From: Onchidella celtica
Taxonomy: Eukaryota > Mollusca > Gastropoda > Systellommatophora > Onchidiidae
Length of the DNA stretch: 64,000 nucleotides
NCBI GenBank assembly: GCA_963931925.1
Contig: OZ007567.1
Location: 83,774,677 to 83,838,676 of the forward strand
Direction: 5' to 3'
The translations under genes and the position numbers were made by a program. Every line of letters starts with the position of its first letter. Within the stretch, counting starts at the first letter, position 1. The notes below the pieces were generated by a model. It saw only the letters and a list, made by a program, of their open reading frames with translations, was not told where the DNA came from and did not search any database. Shown here one piece after another: positions 45,001 through 57,000 of this stretch.

Positions 45001-48000
45001 CATTCCCCCCATGAACTCCAGGAATCAAGACAAACTGGTGGGGCCCCTGTAATTAATTGTGCACAATTAAAATTTTTTTGCCATATATAATGCCAACAAC
45101 TTTGATTCATGAAAAGTACATATTTATGAGTTCAAAACAATGAATGGCTCAAACAAACTGACACTGAGAAAGAAATATCGTGCTATTCTCTAACATTTAA
45201 CGATTTCTTTGAAGTTGATTTTTAACAGAGAAAGTAACCTATACAAATTTGTTTCTTAATCTTGAATAACTGTAACTATATTTCTACAATAACAAAGGTT
45301 TAGACTTCAGACAGTTCACCGTTCATCTCAAAATAATATATACTCATTTTACATTAATACACTGTATTGCAGCTTACCTTCAGTGGTCAAAGTGCTTGGT
45401 GGTATGGTGGTTGATTCAGGTCCTGTTGTTGATTTTGGTCTTGATGTAGGAGTTATACCTTGATCTTCAGATGTTGTTTCTGGTCTAAATGTGGGAGTTG
45501 TACCTTCTGTTTCAGATGTTGTTTCTGGGCTTGATGTAGGAGTTGTGCCCCCGGTTTCAGGTGTTGTTTCTAGACTTGATGTAGGAGTTGTGCCCCCGGT
45601 TTCAGGTGTTGTTTCTAGTCTTAATGTAGGAGTTGTGCCCCCTGTTTCAGATGTTGTTTCTGGGCTTGATGTAGGAGTTGTGCCCCCTGTTTCAGGTGTT
45701 GTTTCTAGACTTGATGTAGGAGTTGTGCCCCCAGTTTCAGGTGTTGTTTCTAGACTTAATGTAGGAGTTGTGCCCCCTGTTTCAGATGTTGTTTCTAGTC
45801 GTGATGTAGGAGTAGTGCCTCCTGTTGCAGGTGTTGTTTCTAGACTTGATGTAGGAGTTGTGCCACCTGTTTCAGGTGTTGTTTCTAGTCTTAATGTAGG
45901 AGTTGTACCTTCTGTTTCAGATGTTGTTACTGGCCTTGATATAGGAGTTGTACCTTTTGTTTCAGATGTTGTTTCTGGTAATGATGTAGGAGTTGTCTCT
46001 TCTGTTTCAGATGTTGTTACTGGCCTTGATGTAGGAGTTGTACCTTCTGTTTCAGATGTTGTTACTGGCCTTGATGTAGGAGTTGTACCTTCTGTTTCTG
46101 ATGTTGTTACTGGTCTTGATGTAGGAGTTGTACTTTCTGTTTCTGATGTTGTTACTTGTCTTGATATAGGAGTTGTACCTTCTGTTTCTGATGTTGGTAC
46201 TGGCCTTGATGTAGGAGTTGTACCTTCTGTTTCTGATGTTGTTACTGGCCTTGATGTAGGAGTTGTGCCTTCTGTTTCTGATGTTGTTACTTGTCTTGAT
46301 ATAGGAGTTGTACCTTCTGTTTCTGATGTTGTTACTGGCCTTGATGTAGGAGTTGTACCTTCTGTTTCTGATGTTGTTACTGGTCTTGATGTAGGAGTAG
46401 TACCTTCTGTTTCAGATGTTGTTACTGGCCCTGATATAATAGTTGTACCTCCTGTTTCAGATGTTGTTACTGGCCTTGATGTAGAAATTGTACCTTCTGT
46501 TTCAGACGTTGTTACTGGTCTTGATGTAGGAGTTGTACCTTCTGTTTCAGATGTTGTTACTGGCCTTAATGTAAGAGTTGTACCTTCTGTTTCAGATGTT
46601 CTTACTGGTCTTGATGTAGAAATTGTACCTTCTGTTTCAGATGTTGTTACTGGCCCTGATATAGGAGTTGTACCTCCTGTTTCAGATGTTGTTACTGGCC
46701 TTGATGTAGAAATTGTACCTTCTGTTTCAGACGTTGTTACTGGTCTTGATGTAGGAGTTGTACCTTCTGTTTCAGATGTTGTTACTGGCCTTGATGTAGG
46801 AGTTGTACCTTCTGTTTCAGATGTTGTTACTGGTCTTGATGTAGAAATTGTACCTTCTGTTTCAGATGTTGTTACTGGCCTTGATATAGGAGTTGTACCT
46901 TCTGTTTCAGGTGTGGTTTCTGGCCTGGATGTAGGAGTTGTACCTTCTGTTTCTGGTGTTGTTACTGGTCTTGATGTAGGAGTTGTATCTTCTGTTTCTG
47001 ATGTTGTTACTGGTCTTGATGTAGGAGTAGTACCTTCTGTTTCAGATGTTGTTACTGGCCCTGATATAGGAGTTGTACCTCCTGTTTCAGATGTTGTTAC
47101 TGGATTTGATGTAGAAATTGTACCTTCTGTTTCAGACGTTGTTACTGGTCTTGATGTAGGAGTTGTACCTTCTGTTTCAGATGTTGTTACTGGCCTTAAT
47201 GTAAGAGTTGTACCTTCTGTTTCAGATGTTCTTACTGGTCTTGATGTAGAAATTGTACCTTCTGTTTCAGATGTTGTTACTGGCCCTGATATAGGAGTTG
47301 TACCTCCTGTTTCAGATGTTGTTACTGGCCTTGACGTAGAAATTGTACCTTCTGTTTCAGACGTTGTTACTGGTCTTGATGTAGGAGTTGTACCTTCTGT
47401 TTCAGATGTTGTTACTGGCCTTGATGTAGGAGTTGTACCTTCTGTTTCAGATGTTGTTACTGGTCTTGATGTAGAAATTGTACCTTCTGTTTCAGATGTT
47501 GTTACTGGCCTTGATATAGGAGTTGTACCTTCTGTTTCAGGTGTTGTTTCTGGCCTGGATGTAGGAGTTGTACCTTCTGTTTCTGGTGTTGTTACTGGTC
47601 TTGATGTAGGAGTTGTATCTTCTGTTTCAGACGTTGTTACTGGTCTTGATGTAGGAGTTGTACCTTCTGTTTCAGATATTGTTACTGGCCTTGATGTAGG
47701 AGTTGTACCTTCTGTTTCAGATGTTGTTACTGGTCTTGATGTAGGAGTAGTACCTTCTGTTTCAGATGTTGTTACTGGCCTTGATGTAGGAGTTGTACCT
47801 TCTGTTTCAGATGTTGTTACTGGTCTTGATGTAGAAATTGTACCTTCTGTTTCAGATGTTGTTACTGGCCTTGATATAGGAGTTGTACCTTCTGTTTCAG
47901 GTGTTGTTTCTGGCCTGGATGTAGGAGTTGTACCTTCTGTTTCTGGTGTTGTTACTGGTCTTGATGTAGGAGTTGTATCTTCTGTTTCAGACGTTGTTAC

Positions 48001-51000
48001 TGGTCTTGATGTAGGAGTTGTACCTTCTGTTTCAGATATTGTTACTGGCCTTGATGTAGGAGTTGTACCTTCTGTTTCAGATGTTGTTACTGGTCTTGAT
48101 GTAGGAGTAGTACCTTCTATTTCAGATGTTGTTACTGGCCTTGATATAGGAGTTGTCCCTTCTGTTTCAGATGTTGTTTCTGGTGGTGATGTAGGAGTTG
48201 TACCTTCTGTTTCAGATGTTGTTAATGGTCTTGATATAAGAGTTGTACTTTCTGTTTCAAGTGTTGTTACTGGCCTTGATGTAGGAGTTGTCCCTTCTGT
48301 TTCTGATGTTCTTACTGGACTTGATGTGGGAGTTGTGCGCTGTGTTTCAATTGTGGTTTCTGGTCTCGCAGTGGGAGTTGTGCCCTCTGTTTCAGGTGTG
48401 GTTTCTGATATTGATGTTGGAGTTATACCCTCTGTTTGAATAGTTGTTTCTAGTCTTGCAGTGGGAGTTGTACCTTTTGTTTCAGGTGTTGTCTCTGGTC
48501 TTGATGTGGGAGTGGTACCCTTTGTTTGAGGTGTTGTTACTGATCTTGATGTGGAAGTTGTATGTAGTGTTTCAGGTGTTGTTCTTGATGTGGGAGTTAT
48601 GCTCTCCATTTCAGATATTGTTTCTGGTCTTGATGTGGGAGTTGTGCCTTCTGTATCAGATGTTGTTTCTGGTCTTGATGTGGGTGTTGTGCCCTCTATT
48701 TCAGGTCTTGATGTGGGAGTTGTACCTTGTGTTTCAGATGTTGTTTCTGGTCTTGGTGTGGGTGTTGTGCCCTCTGTTTCTGGTCTTGACGTGGGTGTTG
48801 TGCCCTCTGTTTCTCGTCTTGATGTCGATGTTGTGCCCTCTGCTTCAGGTCTTGATGTGGGAGTTGTGCCTTCTGTTTCAGATGTTGTTTCTGGTCTTGA
48901 TGTGGATGTTGTGCCCTCCATTTCAGATGTTGTTTTAAATGCATATGTAGGTGTTTGCAATGTTGTTTCTGTTGTCAATAAGGGAGTTGTACCTTTTGAT
49001 TCAGATATTAATTCCAGTACTTTTGTCGTTACTGTGCCTTCTGACTGCACTGTAGTTTCCAATGTCCTTGTGGGAGTTGTCATCGATGTTTGTAGTGGTG
49101 ATGTCTGTGTTATTAACACTGGAGGTGGTGGTGGTGGTATATTTGTTGTGAAAGTAGTTATAGAAGTTGTAGAAGTGATTTCAGTTGTTTCCCTAGAGTG
49201 TGTTGTTGTCCAGTTCTCCCCATGTTGTGAAGACCACAGGGCAGAAGGCTCTTCAAGATGAAATAAATAAATATACAAATAAGAGATGAATACTTTTAAG
49301 TCATGATCAATAAATTCCAAAACATAAAATATACATAATTTTATCAGCTTATTACAATGAAGTATGTCTGGAGAAGCAGTGCTAATAATTCTTTTGATCA
49401 CATATTTCTCATATATTGTTGCATGTATATAAATTTACAAATAAAACTACTATAAAATCACCATAACTCCCATATAAAGGGAAATGGTAACTGTTTTTCT
49501 CCTTCCCCATCATTCCTTTACTTTTGGACATTTTCATACGTGATTTCATTCTTATATCTGTCTTTTTTTTCTCCTTTTCTATCATTTATTCCTTCCTTAA
49601 AAAAAGGGGAAAAAGTAATTCCTATTCTATTTCTTTACTTTGAGTGCATCGTCACTTATTTCTCTCCTCCAGTTATGGAGTGACCTAGACACGAACCTAT
49701 CACTATTAGTACCACTACTACAACTAGTTAAACTCAACTTACTAAGAGGGGGTGCTGTTACATTAGGACGTACTGAAGGTGTTACTGAAATACAACAAAA
49801 CAGTAAAAATAAACCCAGTGCAATAAAAATAAAGTTGGAAATTTGGAAAACATGGTAAAGAATGTCTTCTTTAAATAACTTTTTTGTTTACTTTCATTTG
49901 TTATGAATTGTTTTTTTTTCACCCTGCAAAAAAAAAGCAAGAGAATTTATTGTTTGCATTTTTTGCGATCTTGAAGTTGTTTATGTTTGAAATAACTGCA
50001 ATAACAACATAGAATAATATATGTACTTAATTTTACAAATGGAAAATGAGTGGTGACATTGAATCCTTACCTGAAATGCACCACACTTAAAACCAGTGAC
50101 AAATGCATTATATTGAAAACAGCTGAGTAATGAATGCAAAAGAAGCAAGAGAGGGAAAGTGTTTCTCATATGATCTCTGATTCTTTAATTTTGCAAAAAA
50201 GGTGATAGTTTTGCAAATTTGTATGTCAGTGTGTTGCAGTATTGGCTGTAAATTGCTTTTGTAACTACAAATCATGCACCAAATTTAATTGTTTACCACA
50301 AAACACTGACATAATTATGAAGGTGCAGTTATACTGTTATTCAGCATCAAAAGTATGGCCATCTCTGAGATAGCCAGCACACTAATTCTGTGATTAAGTC
50401 ATAAATGCTGGAAAATACCAAAAAGAATGTAAAGACAGTACATCTCATGTCTTCTCCATTCACTCTCATCATTTTAAAAAGCTCAAGCACACTGTTTGTC
50501 CCACCCTAACTCCAGCCCAATTTAGGCTAACTGAGAAATGTATAATATATGTAAAACATTCCAGCTCATCATGTACACAGGATCCATTTTATTCATATGA
50601 GATAGAAAGATATATAATGTATGCAGCAATCATAAACTGTAGGTCTACTTACCACATCCTAATTCATCTTGACCATCCCCACAATCATCATGACCATCAC
50701 AAACCATGTGGGCAGGTATACAATTTTGAGTGTATACACATTGGAAGGAATCTTCCTTGCACAGATCTGCAAAAATTGTACTGTACCAAGTTTTAACACA
50801 ATTGGGAACATTTACAGGTAATTATCTATGTGTGGTTGTTTGTGATGTATTGTCAGCGTCCATTGTTTGCCTTATGTCAAAATCCTTATTCATCATTTTG
50901 CCTCAATATCAAATCCTTATTCATCATGCCTGCCTTACATCATAATCCTTGGACGTCATGTCTGGTTTACACAAAAATCTTCTTTCATCATTTCTGCCTT

Positions 51001-54000
51001 TACATCAAAATCCTCATTCATCATTTCTGCCTCTACATCAATCCTCATTCATCATGCCTGCCTCCATATCAAACTCCTTATTCATCACGTCTGCCTTTAC
51101 ACCAAAATCTTCATTCATCATTTCTGCCTCTACATCAATCCTTATTCATCATGCCTGCCTCCACATCAAAATCCTTATTCATCATGTCTGCCTTTACATC
51201 AAAGTCCTCATTCATCATGTCTACCTTCAATCACATTACCTATCTGCTGGCCGGTGGTTGGTAGGCTCTGGTTGGCACAGTTCTCTCCTTTCCTATTGTT
51301 CTTTTTTATTCTCTCTATCATTTTGCTATTTCCCAGCACAATATGACAATTATCAAGTCAATGTGCTTTCTCCAAACTCAGTCTCAAAACTGATCTACCG
51401 CCACTTTGACCTATCATTCATGAAATATCAATTTCCTTTGTGCAGTATTTCATACATTTATCTGAATTTGCAGCTTTTGTATTCAGAAAGAGGCCAGCCT
51501 GACTATGAACTTAAAAAGCATTTATATACTTCATATGAAAAAAAAAGTCCATAATTATTGAAGGTCTATCATAAATCGTCCCCCCTGTTCCGTTGCAACA
51601 TCCCTTTAGGTCAGCCACTGAATAATTTAAAAGTAACCATTGATAACAAAGTTCTCTCTGAATCGTTCTGCACAAAGTGTTTAACAGTTGGAAAACTGCA
51701 CAGAAAAGCTTGCACATAGAATGAAGCACTCACTGACAAGGTATTGGTTGTGACATAATATACGTCTTCGTACCTTTACCACATTTTATTTCATCATCAC
51801 CATGGGGACAGTCAATATAGCCATCACAGACATATGCCTTTTCAATGCAATGGCCTCCTTTGCAGCTAAATTCACAGACAGCTGGCAGGCAGAAAAAGAT
51901 AAAATACTGATAAATAATAAATAAAGTTGACTGTCATGGAATTATTTGATATGATGTAGTGGTGAGTGTATATCAGTGTAAATAATAAACTTTAGAAAAA
52001 AATATTGTTTAAGGTTTAAATTTGATACGTTAAGCTGTTTTTTCATGTGTTTGGAAACAGAAACGGCACATGAAACATCAAAAATCCATGAAGTAGTGAA
52101 AAGAAAGAGTGTTTCCATGTGTACGGAAATGTCATTTCGTTACACATGAAAACACTGTATCTATTTCACTACTTGAAGGGTTTTTGACATTTCCATTTAT
52201 GTACAAATGAAAACCCAGCTTTATTCTTTACACAAGGACAATGAATATTTTCCTTTGTAACTGTACTTGAAGAACTTGGACAACATTTCAATGGTACTCC
52301 TACTTGTGCAAAATTTAATATTAATTCTGTCTCAAATCATAGTTATGCACAAACATGTTTTTATAAATGACCTTAAATATGACAAAGTAATGACAGTAAA
52401 TTCACAACACAATGATACCACTTTGTGCAATAGAGTAAATTAAGTTTATTTCATGCCTGTGGTTTCACTCATGAAGTAAGTACTGGAATCTCAACAATAA
52501 TAATAGTACAAAACTGTCTGGTAGTCCACTATGCATGACTGCAGAGAGCCATATCCAGGGCAGCCTTTTTTGAACGCTGAATATGGTATTGGTCGAGCTT
52601 AAAACTTAAGAAATTCTGTAAAGGACATGATGTTGATCACTTTTGCCTTACAGTGATCAACTTACGTTGACAAATTTCATTGTCCTCGTCACTGTGGTCA
52701 GTACATTGTCCAATGCCATCACACAGCTGTGTCTTCAGTATACATTCATGACTGTCTCGACACTTGAATTGTAAACTTGTGCAGTTCTTCTCTTCTGGTG
52801 CTATGGGAAGAGGAGAGGAATCTTGTTACTGATCATGAGCATCTTTTCTAACATTCGGCCTTTCTTCATGTTATTAAATTGCTTCTTTTCTTTTCCTTCC
52901 ATAATGAAATACTATGACTGGTTGTTTCATCAGTTCAGCACCTCTCCAGGAATGCCAAGTTAAGCTTAAGACTGAGAATTTTCCTCAAGAATTCAATTTA
53001 TTAGCTGTGGACACAATAATCATGGCTAGAAAACTGCTGTAATGTGCTTTTGAGTGTTTCCAGGTCCTCTGAGTCACAAGAAATGTTTTTGTAACATGAG
53101 TTGTCCACTGTGCATATTAGTCTGATGTAGACTAGGTCACCAACGCTTACAGAGTTTCTTCCAGAGATAAGTGATATTAGAATTCAGCTTCTATCCACCA
53201 AACAATGGAGTATCTAACATTACTCTGAGTACTGTCCACTTAGCCGTTTAGATTTTATTTTTGAGGTTTGACAGCTCATTGGTTCAAGGCTCAATTCAGG
53301 TGTTATCAAGTTAACACTGGAAACCCAAACTCCAACTCAAATTTAAAACCCTGGAAATAGAAAGTATAGCTGATCTGCACAAAACAAGCAAAAGTAATAA
53401 ATAACATGGTGGTTGCTCTGACCAGGTTGCCAATCTCCTTTAATGAGGCGATCTTTTGACCAGGTGGTAGACTAAAGCTCTGACTAAATTTATTATTTTC
53501 ACCAATCATTGCATTTCTCGCGTAGCGGCCCAGATGCTTTAAAGTTAGGCCTTCAAATGGCGAACACCAAGGCATGTACCTTGCTTGAAATGAAGTTTGG
53601 TTACTGGGCTGAGTTTGTTCACCAGCTTGAATTATTTACCTGGTCTGAGGAACCTTGTCCAAAAAGAAGAAAAACAACAACAACAATAAACAATAACTAT
53701 TGAGCTTCATAGATATCTGTTTTGATAGAGGGGTTCTTGGTCCAGTCACATACAGTTCTGGGAAAAGAAACAAATCTCACCACAAAGGTTGACAGTCTCA
53801 TCTGAGCCATCATGGCAATCATAGAAGTTGTTACATGTATCAGATAGGGGGATACATCTCTTACTGGTGTGGCACTGAAACTCACCAGGTGAACAGAGAG
53901 GGCAAATCTCACCAACACAGACAAATACACCGTCTTTGCATGTGCTGAATGAAGGCAAAAAGACTATAACCTATGTACCAAAACAATCACGCATTAGAGT

Positions 54001-57000
54001 ATCATGCTGGAGATCAATGTGATTATCGTATATATGTGCATTTCTACCCATCACACTCCAGATTTTAAATTTTGTAATCTTTTTTTAAAATGATTTTTGA
54101 AGTAACCTTGAAATGTTTAATACTATTTAAAGGGTAATATGGCTGGTAATGTGCTATCATGTTAAACAGTGTTTCCCCAACATCCCAGTTATGTGGACCG
54201 AAACATTCAGTGACACTATCCATAAATAAAGTGTCAGGCAATAGAAAAAAAGAATGTTTAATGGCATAATCAAATATTCAAAATTATGAACTGAATTAGA
54301 ACTTGGACAGCCACCAAACTTCTCATATGGGTAAAATATCACACTTCATAGGTTTTAGATGTAATTAATCAATATATATACATGTAGACCAATATCTGAT
54401 GCTATCTCAAATGCCGGATTAAGTAACTGTTTATAAAAGTGTTTCACATCCAATCCCCCTGTCCTAGTTGCTGTTTTTTTGTTGTCGTTTTTTTTATTAA
54501 GGTTAAAAAAATTTTGGGGCTAAAATGAATCTCAATTTCTTTTCATACTTCACTCCAAATAATTCACAGTTATGAAACTTTTCCCGCTGCAATGTCTGAT
54601 TCAAAATGTGTGACTGCCCAGTGATATAGCACAGATGGGCCAGCAATTACATTGAGTGAAGAACTACTTTACTTTGAAGAAGTGTGTAGCAAGCATTATG
54701 CAATGCAGCATGGACAGAATATTTCCAAACCAGCTCCAAACATATAATATTTTGCCTTATGTTCATTTCAAAGCCAATTACAGCCCACCATCATTTTAAA
54801 GATGGCCAAGTTTGATTATAAAGTTTTCCAGTCAGCAGATTGCAGGGCCATTTAGGCAATTTTTAGTTACTTCTACTGTCCGAAAATAACAGTAAATTCC
54901 TCCCAATTATTTCTGTTTTCTTGAAACATGCATTAGAAAAAACAAAGAGACAATGAATAGGGGGCATTCAACAATTAAACAACCCTAATATATTAATATA
55001 CATGCATTAGTGGCTTTGCTGACTGAAAATAATCACCTACCAATTTCTACATTCTTTTGTAATGATAGTCCCTGGATCATACATGTAATGGCCATCATAG
55101 CATGGACACTGAGAACGAGGTATGCAGCTGGTTTCTGAAAGACATCCCACTCCAGATATACATGATATTTGAAACTGGTGAACATTATGTGAAGGGAACT
55201 TGATTAGATTATGGTGAAGATTAGGGAGGGCCCAAATTATACGCAATCCCTTTAGAAAACAGCTTCTTACTTGTGGTCTCTCTGAGGACTTCTTTTAGTT
55301 GAAAAAATGTTCGTGAGCAATGAATTATGGTAATTTCTACTTTTCAGCTATTATAAGGTGCATAGCGTTTCACAAGAACAACATAACTCTGCCACACCAC
55401 CCATTGATTGCCACATGATTATTTTTTAACCACTGCGTTGATATTTTCCAAATCTCTGGTGGTAGCATGCTATGAGAACATGAAAAAAACTATCAGTGAA
55501 TTTATCCTACACTATCAACATCATCATAAAATAGGTGTGTCACCCTGTTGGTCAGTGCTAGATGTTCATTGCTGCCAACTGTTGTAACTGAGGCTTCCAT
55601 AGCCACATAGGAGGTCATCACATCTGGATCATGGTGCAAGCACTTGCAAAATGCAGATAACAATGACTATGGTGCACTTTCTAGTCTCGAAGCAGAATCA
55701 ATATTATTTGAAGTATGTACTTAATGCAATGCATCTTTGTGCATCTAACTACATTGTCTTGCATTTTTATAAATATTTTGATGATGCTTCCTGAATCTTT
55801 CTAGGCATTTTTTTTAAATCTCGTGTACAACTGTTCCAAATATGAAGTCCCTCTCTACAAATATACTCTTTCAATGAAGACGGTAACTATATCATGACTT
55901 CCACAAAAGACCATTGGCCATCACCAGTAGCAGCACACACCATGCAACAAGTAGCCATAGGGACAAAAACATCCCTCCGTTCTGCCTGGGAAGTCACAGA
56001 CAGTGACATTACGGGCCAGGTCTAGACATGTAGGCTGGCATGGACTTCCACTGGAATGATAAATCTTTCCATTGTCACACTGCACAGCTGTGAAATGAAA
56101 CAAGTGTACATGAAAAGACTTTCCTGTCTCTAATAGTTTACGAAATTTCTTAAATACATTAATGTTGAAGACTATGCATAAAACCAATTCAATTTTCAAA
56201 TGTCCTACATAGAAACCTGTATAAGTTAGTTAAACCTATGAAGATGTGGATCTCAAAAACATAACGGAGAAAACATACCTATAAAGTCTGTTGGAGTCAT
56301 ACTCATAAAACAAGATAAGATAAGATATGATATAACTTTATTATAGTGTTTCCAGGAAATTTGTTGTCACAGCATCAGTAGTTGTACAACAGTGAATACA
56401 ATATCTAAATCTACAGGTTTTTAACGCATACCACAAACACGCCCATTGCTCACCTAACATTACCAGCAAATAAGAACATTACTCACACACACACACTGTC
56501 AGAACAATCCATTAGGAAAACTAACAACAGCATACTGCATCAGGAAACACTACTACTTCGAATTGCGGATGGCAATAAAGATGGTCTACAGCACTCTCTG
56601 TTTTTAAATACAGTATTCGTCCACTTTTTTGGGATCGGACTATCTGATGGAACAAGTGGTGGGAGCAATTATTTAGAATTGATTTTAGTTTCTGTTTGCA
56701 CGAATGCATAGGTAACTCATCAAAGTTCACGTATTCACTGTTAGTTAGATAGCAAGCTTTTTTGATAATAGAGTTGTTGATTTTGTTCTTGTCATGCTCC
56801 TTTGCTTTTCCTCCCCAGGATGTAATACAAATAGAATGATAAGCTGATTTATAAAACATCTGAATGAGTGTTTTATCTACATTTAATGATCTAAGTTTCC
56901 TCAAATACACACGTCTGTTTGCCTTTGCGTGGACTGAGGTGGTATGAGGTGGTATGAGCGTGCCAGTCAAGTTTGGAGCTGACATGGATTCCAAGATATT

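Noticed and set aside
44633..45028. 131-codon frame through the TSP1 exon and Ser/Thr exon
   Set aside because: The left half is an out-of-frame reading of TSP1; only the Ser/Thr part fits splice phases and is kept as its own exon.
45491..48439. Plus-strand ORF of 982 codons ([15 protein letters not shown] repeats), and further long frames at 48444-48938 and 48551-49261
   Set aside because: They are antisense readings of the 45-bp mucin repeat. The unit is a multiple of three and lacks stops on that strand, so long frames are automatic. No start context, splice logic or known domain supports them.
50867..51554. Overlapping 144-201 codon ORFs rich in HHS/SSF
   Set aside because: Products of the 33-bp intronic minisatellite.
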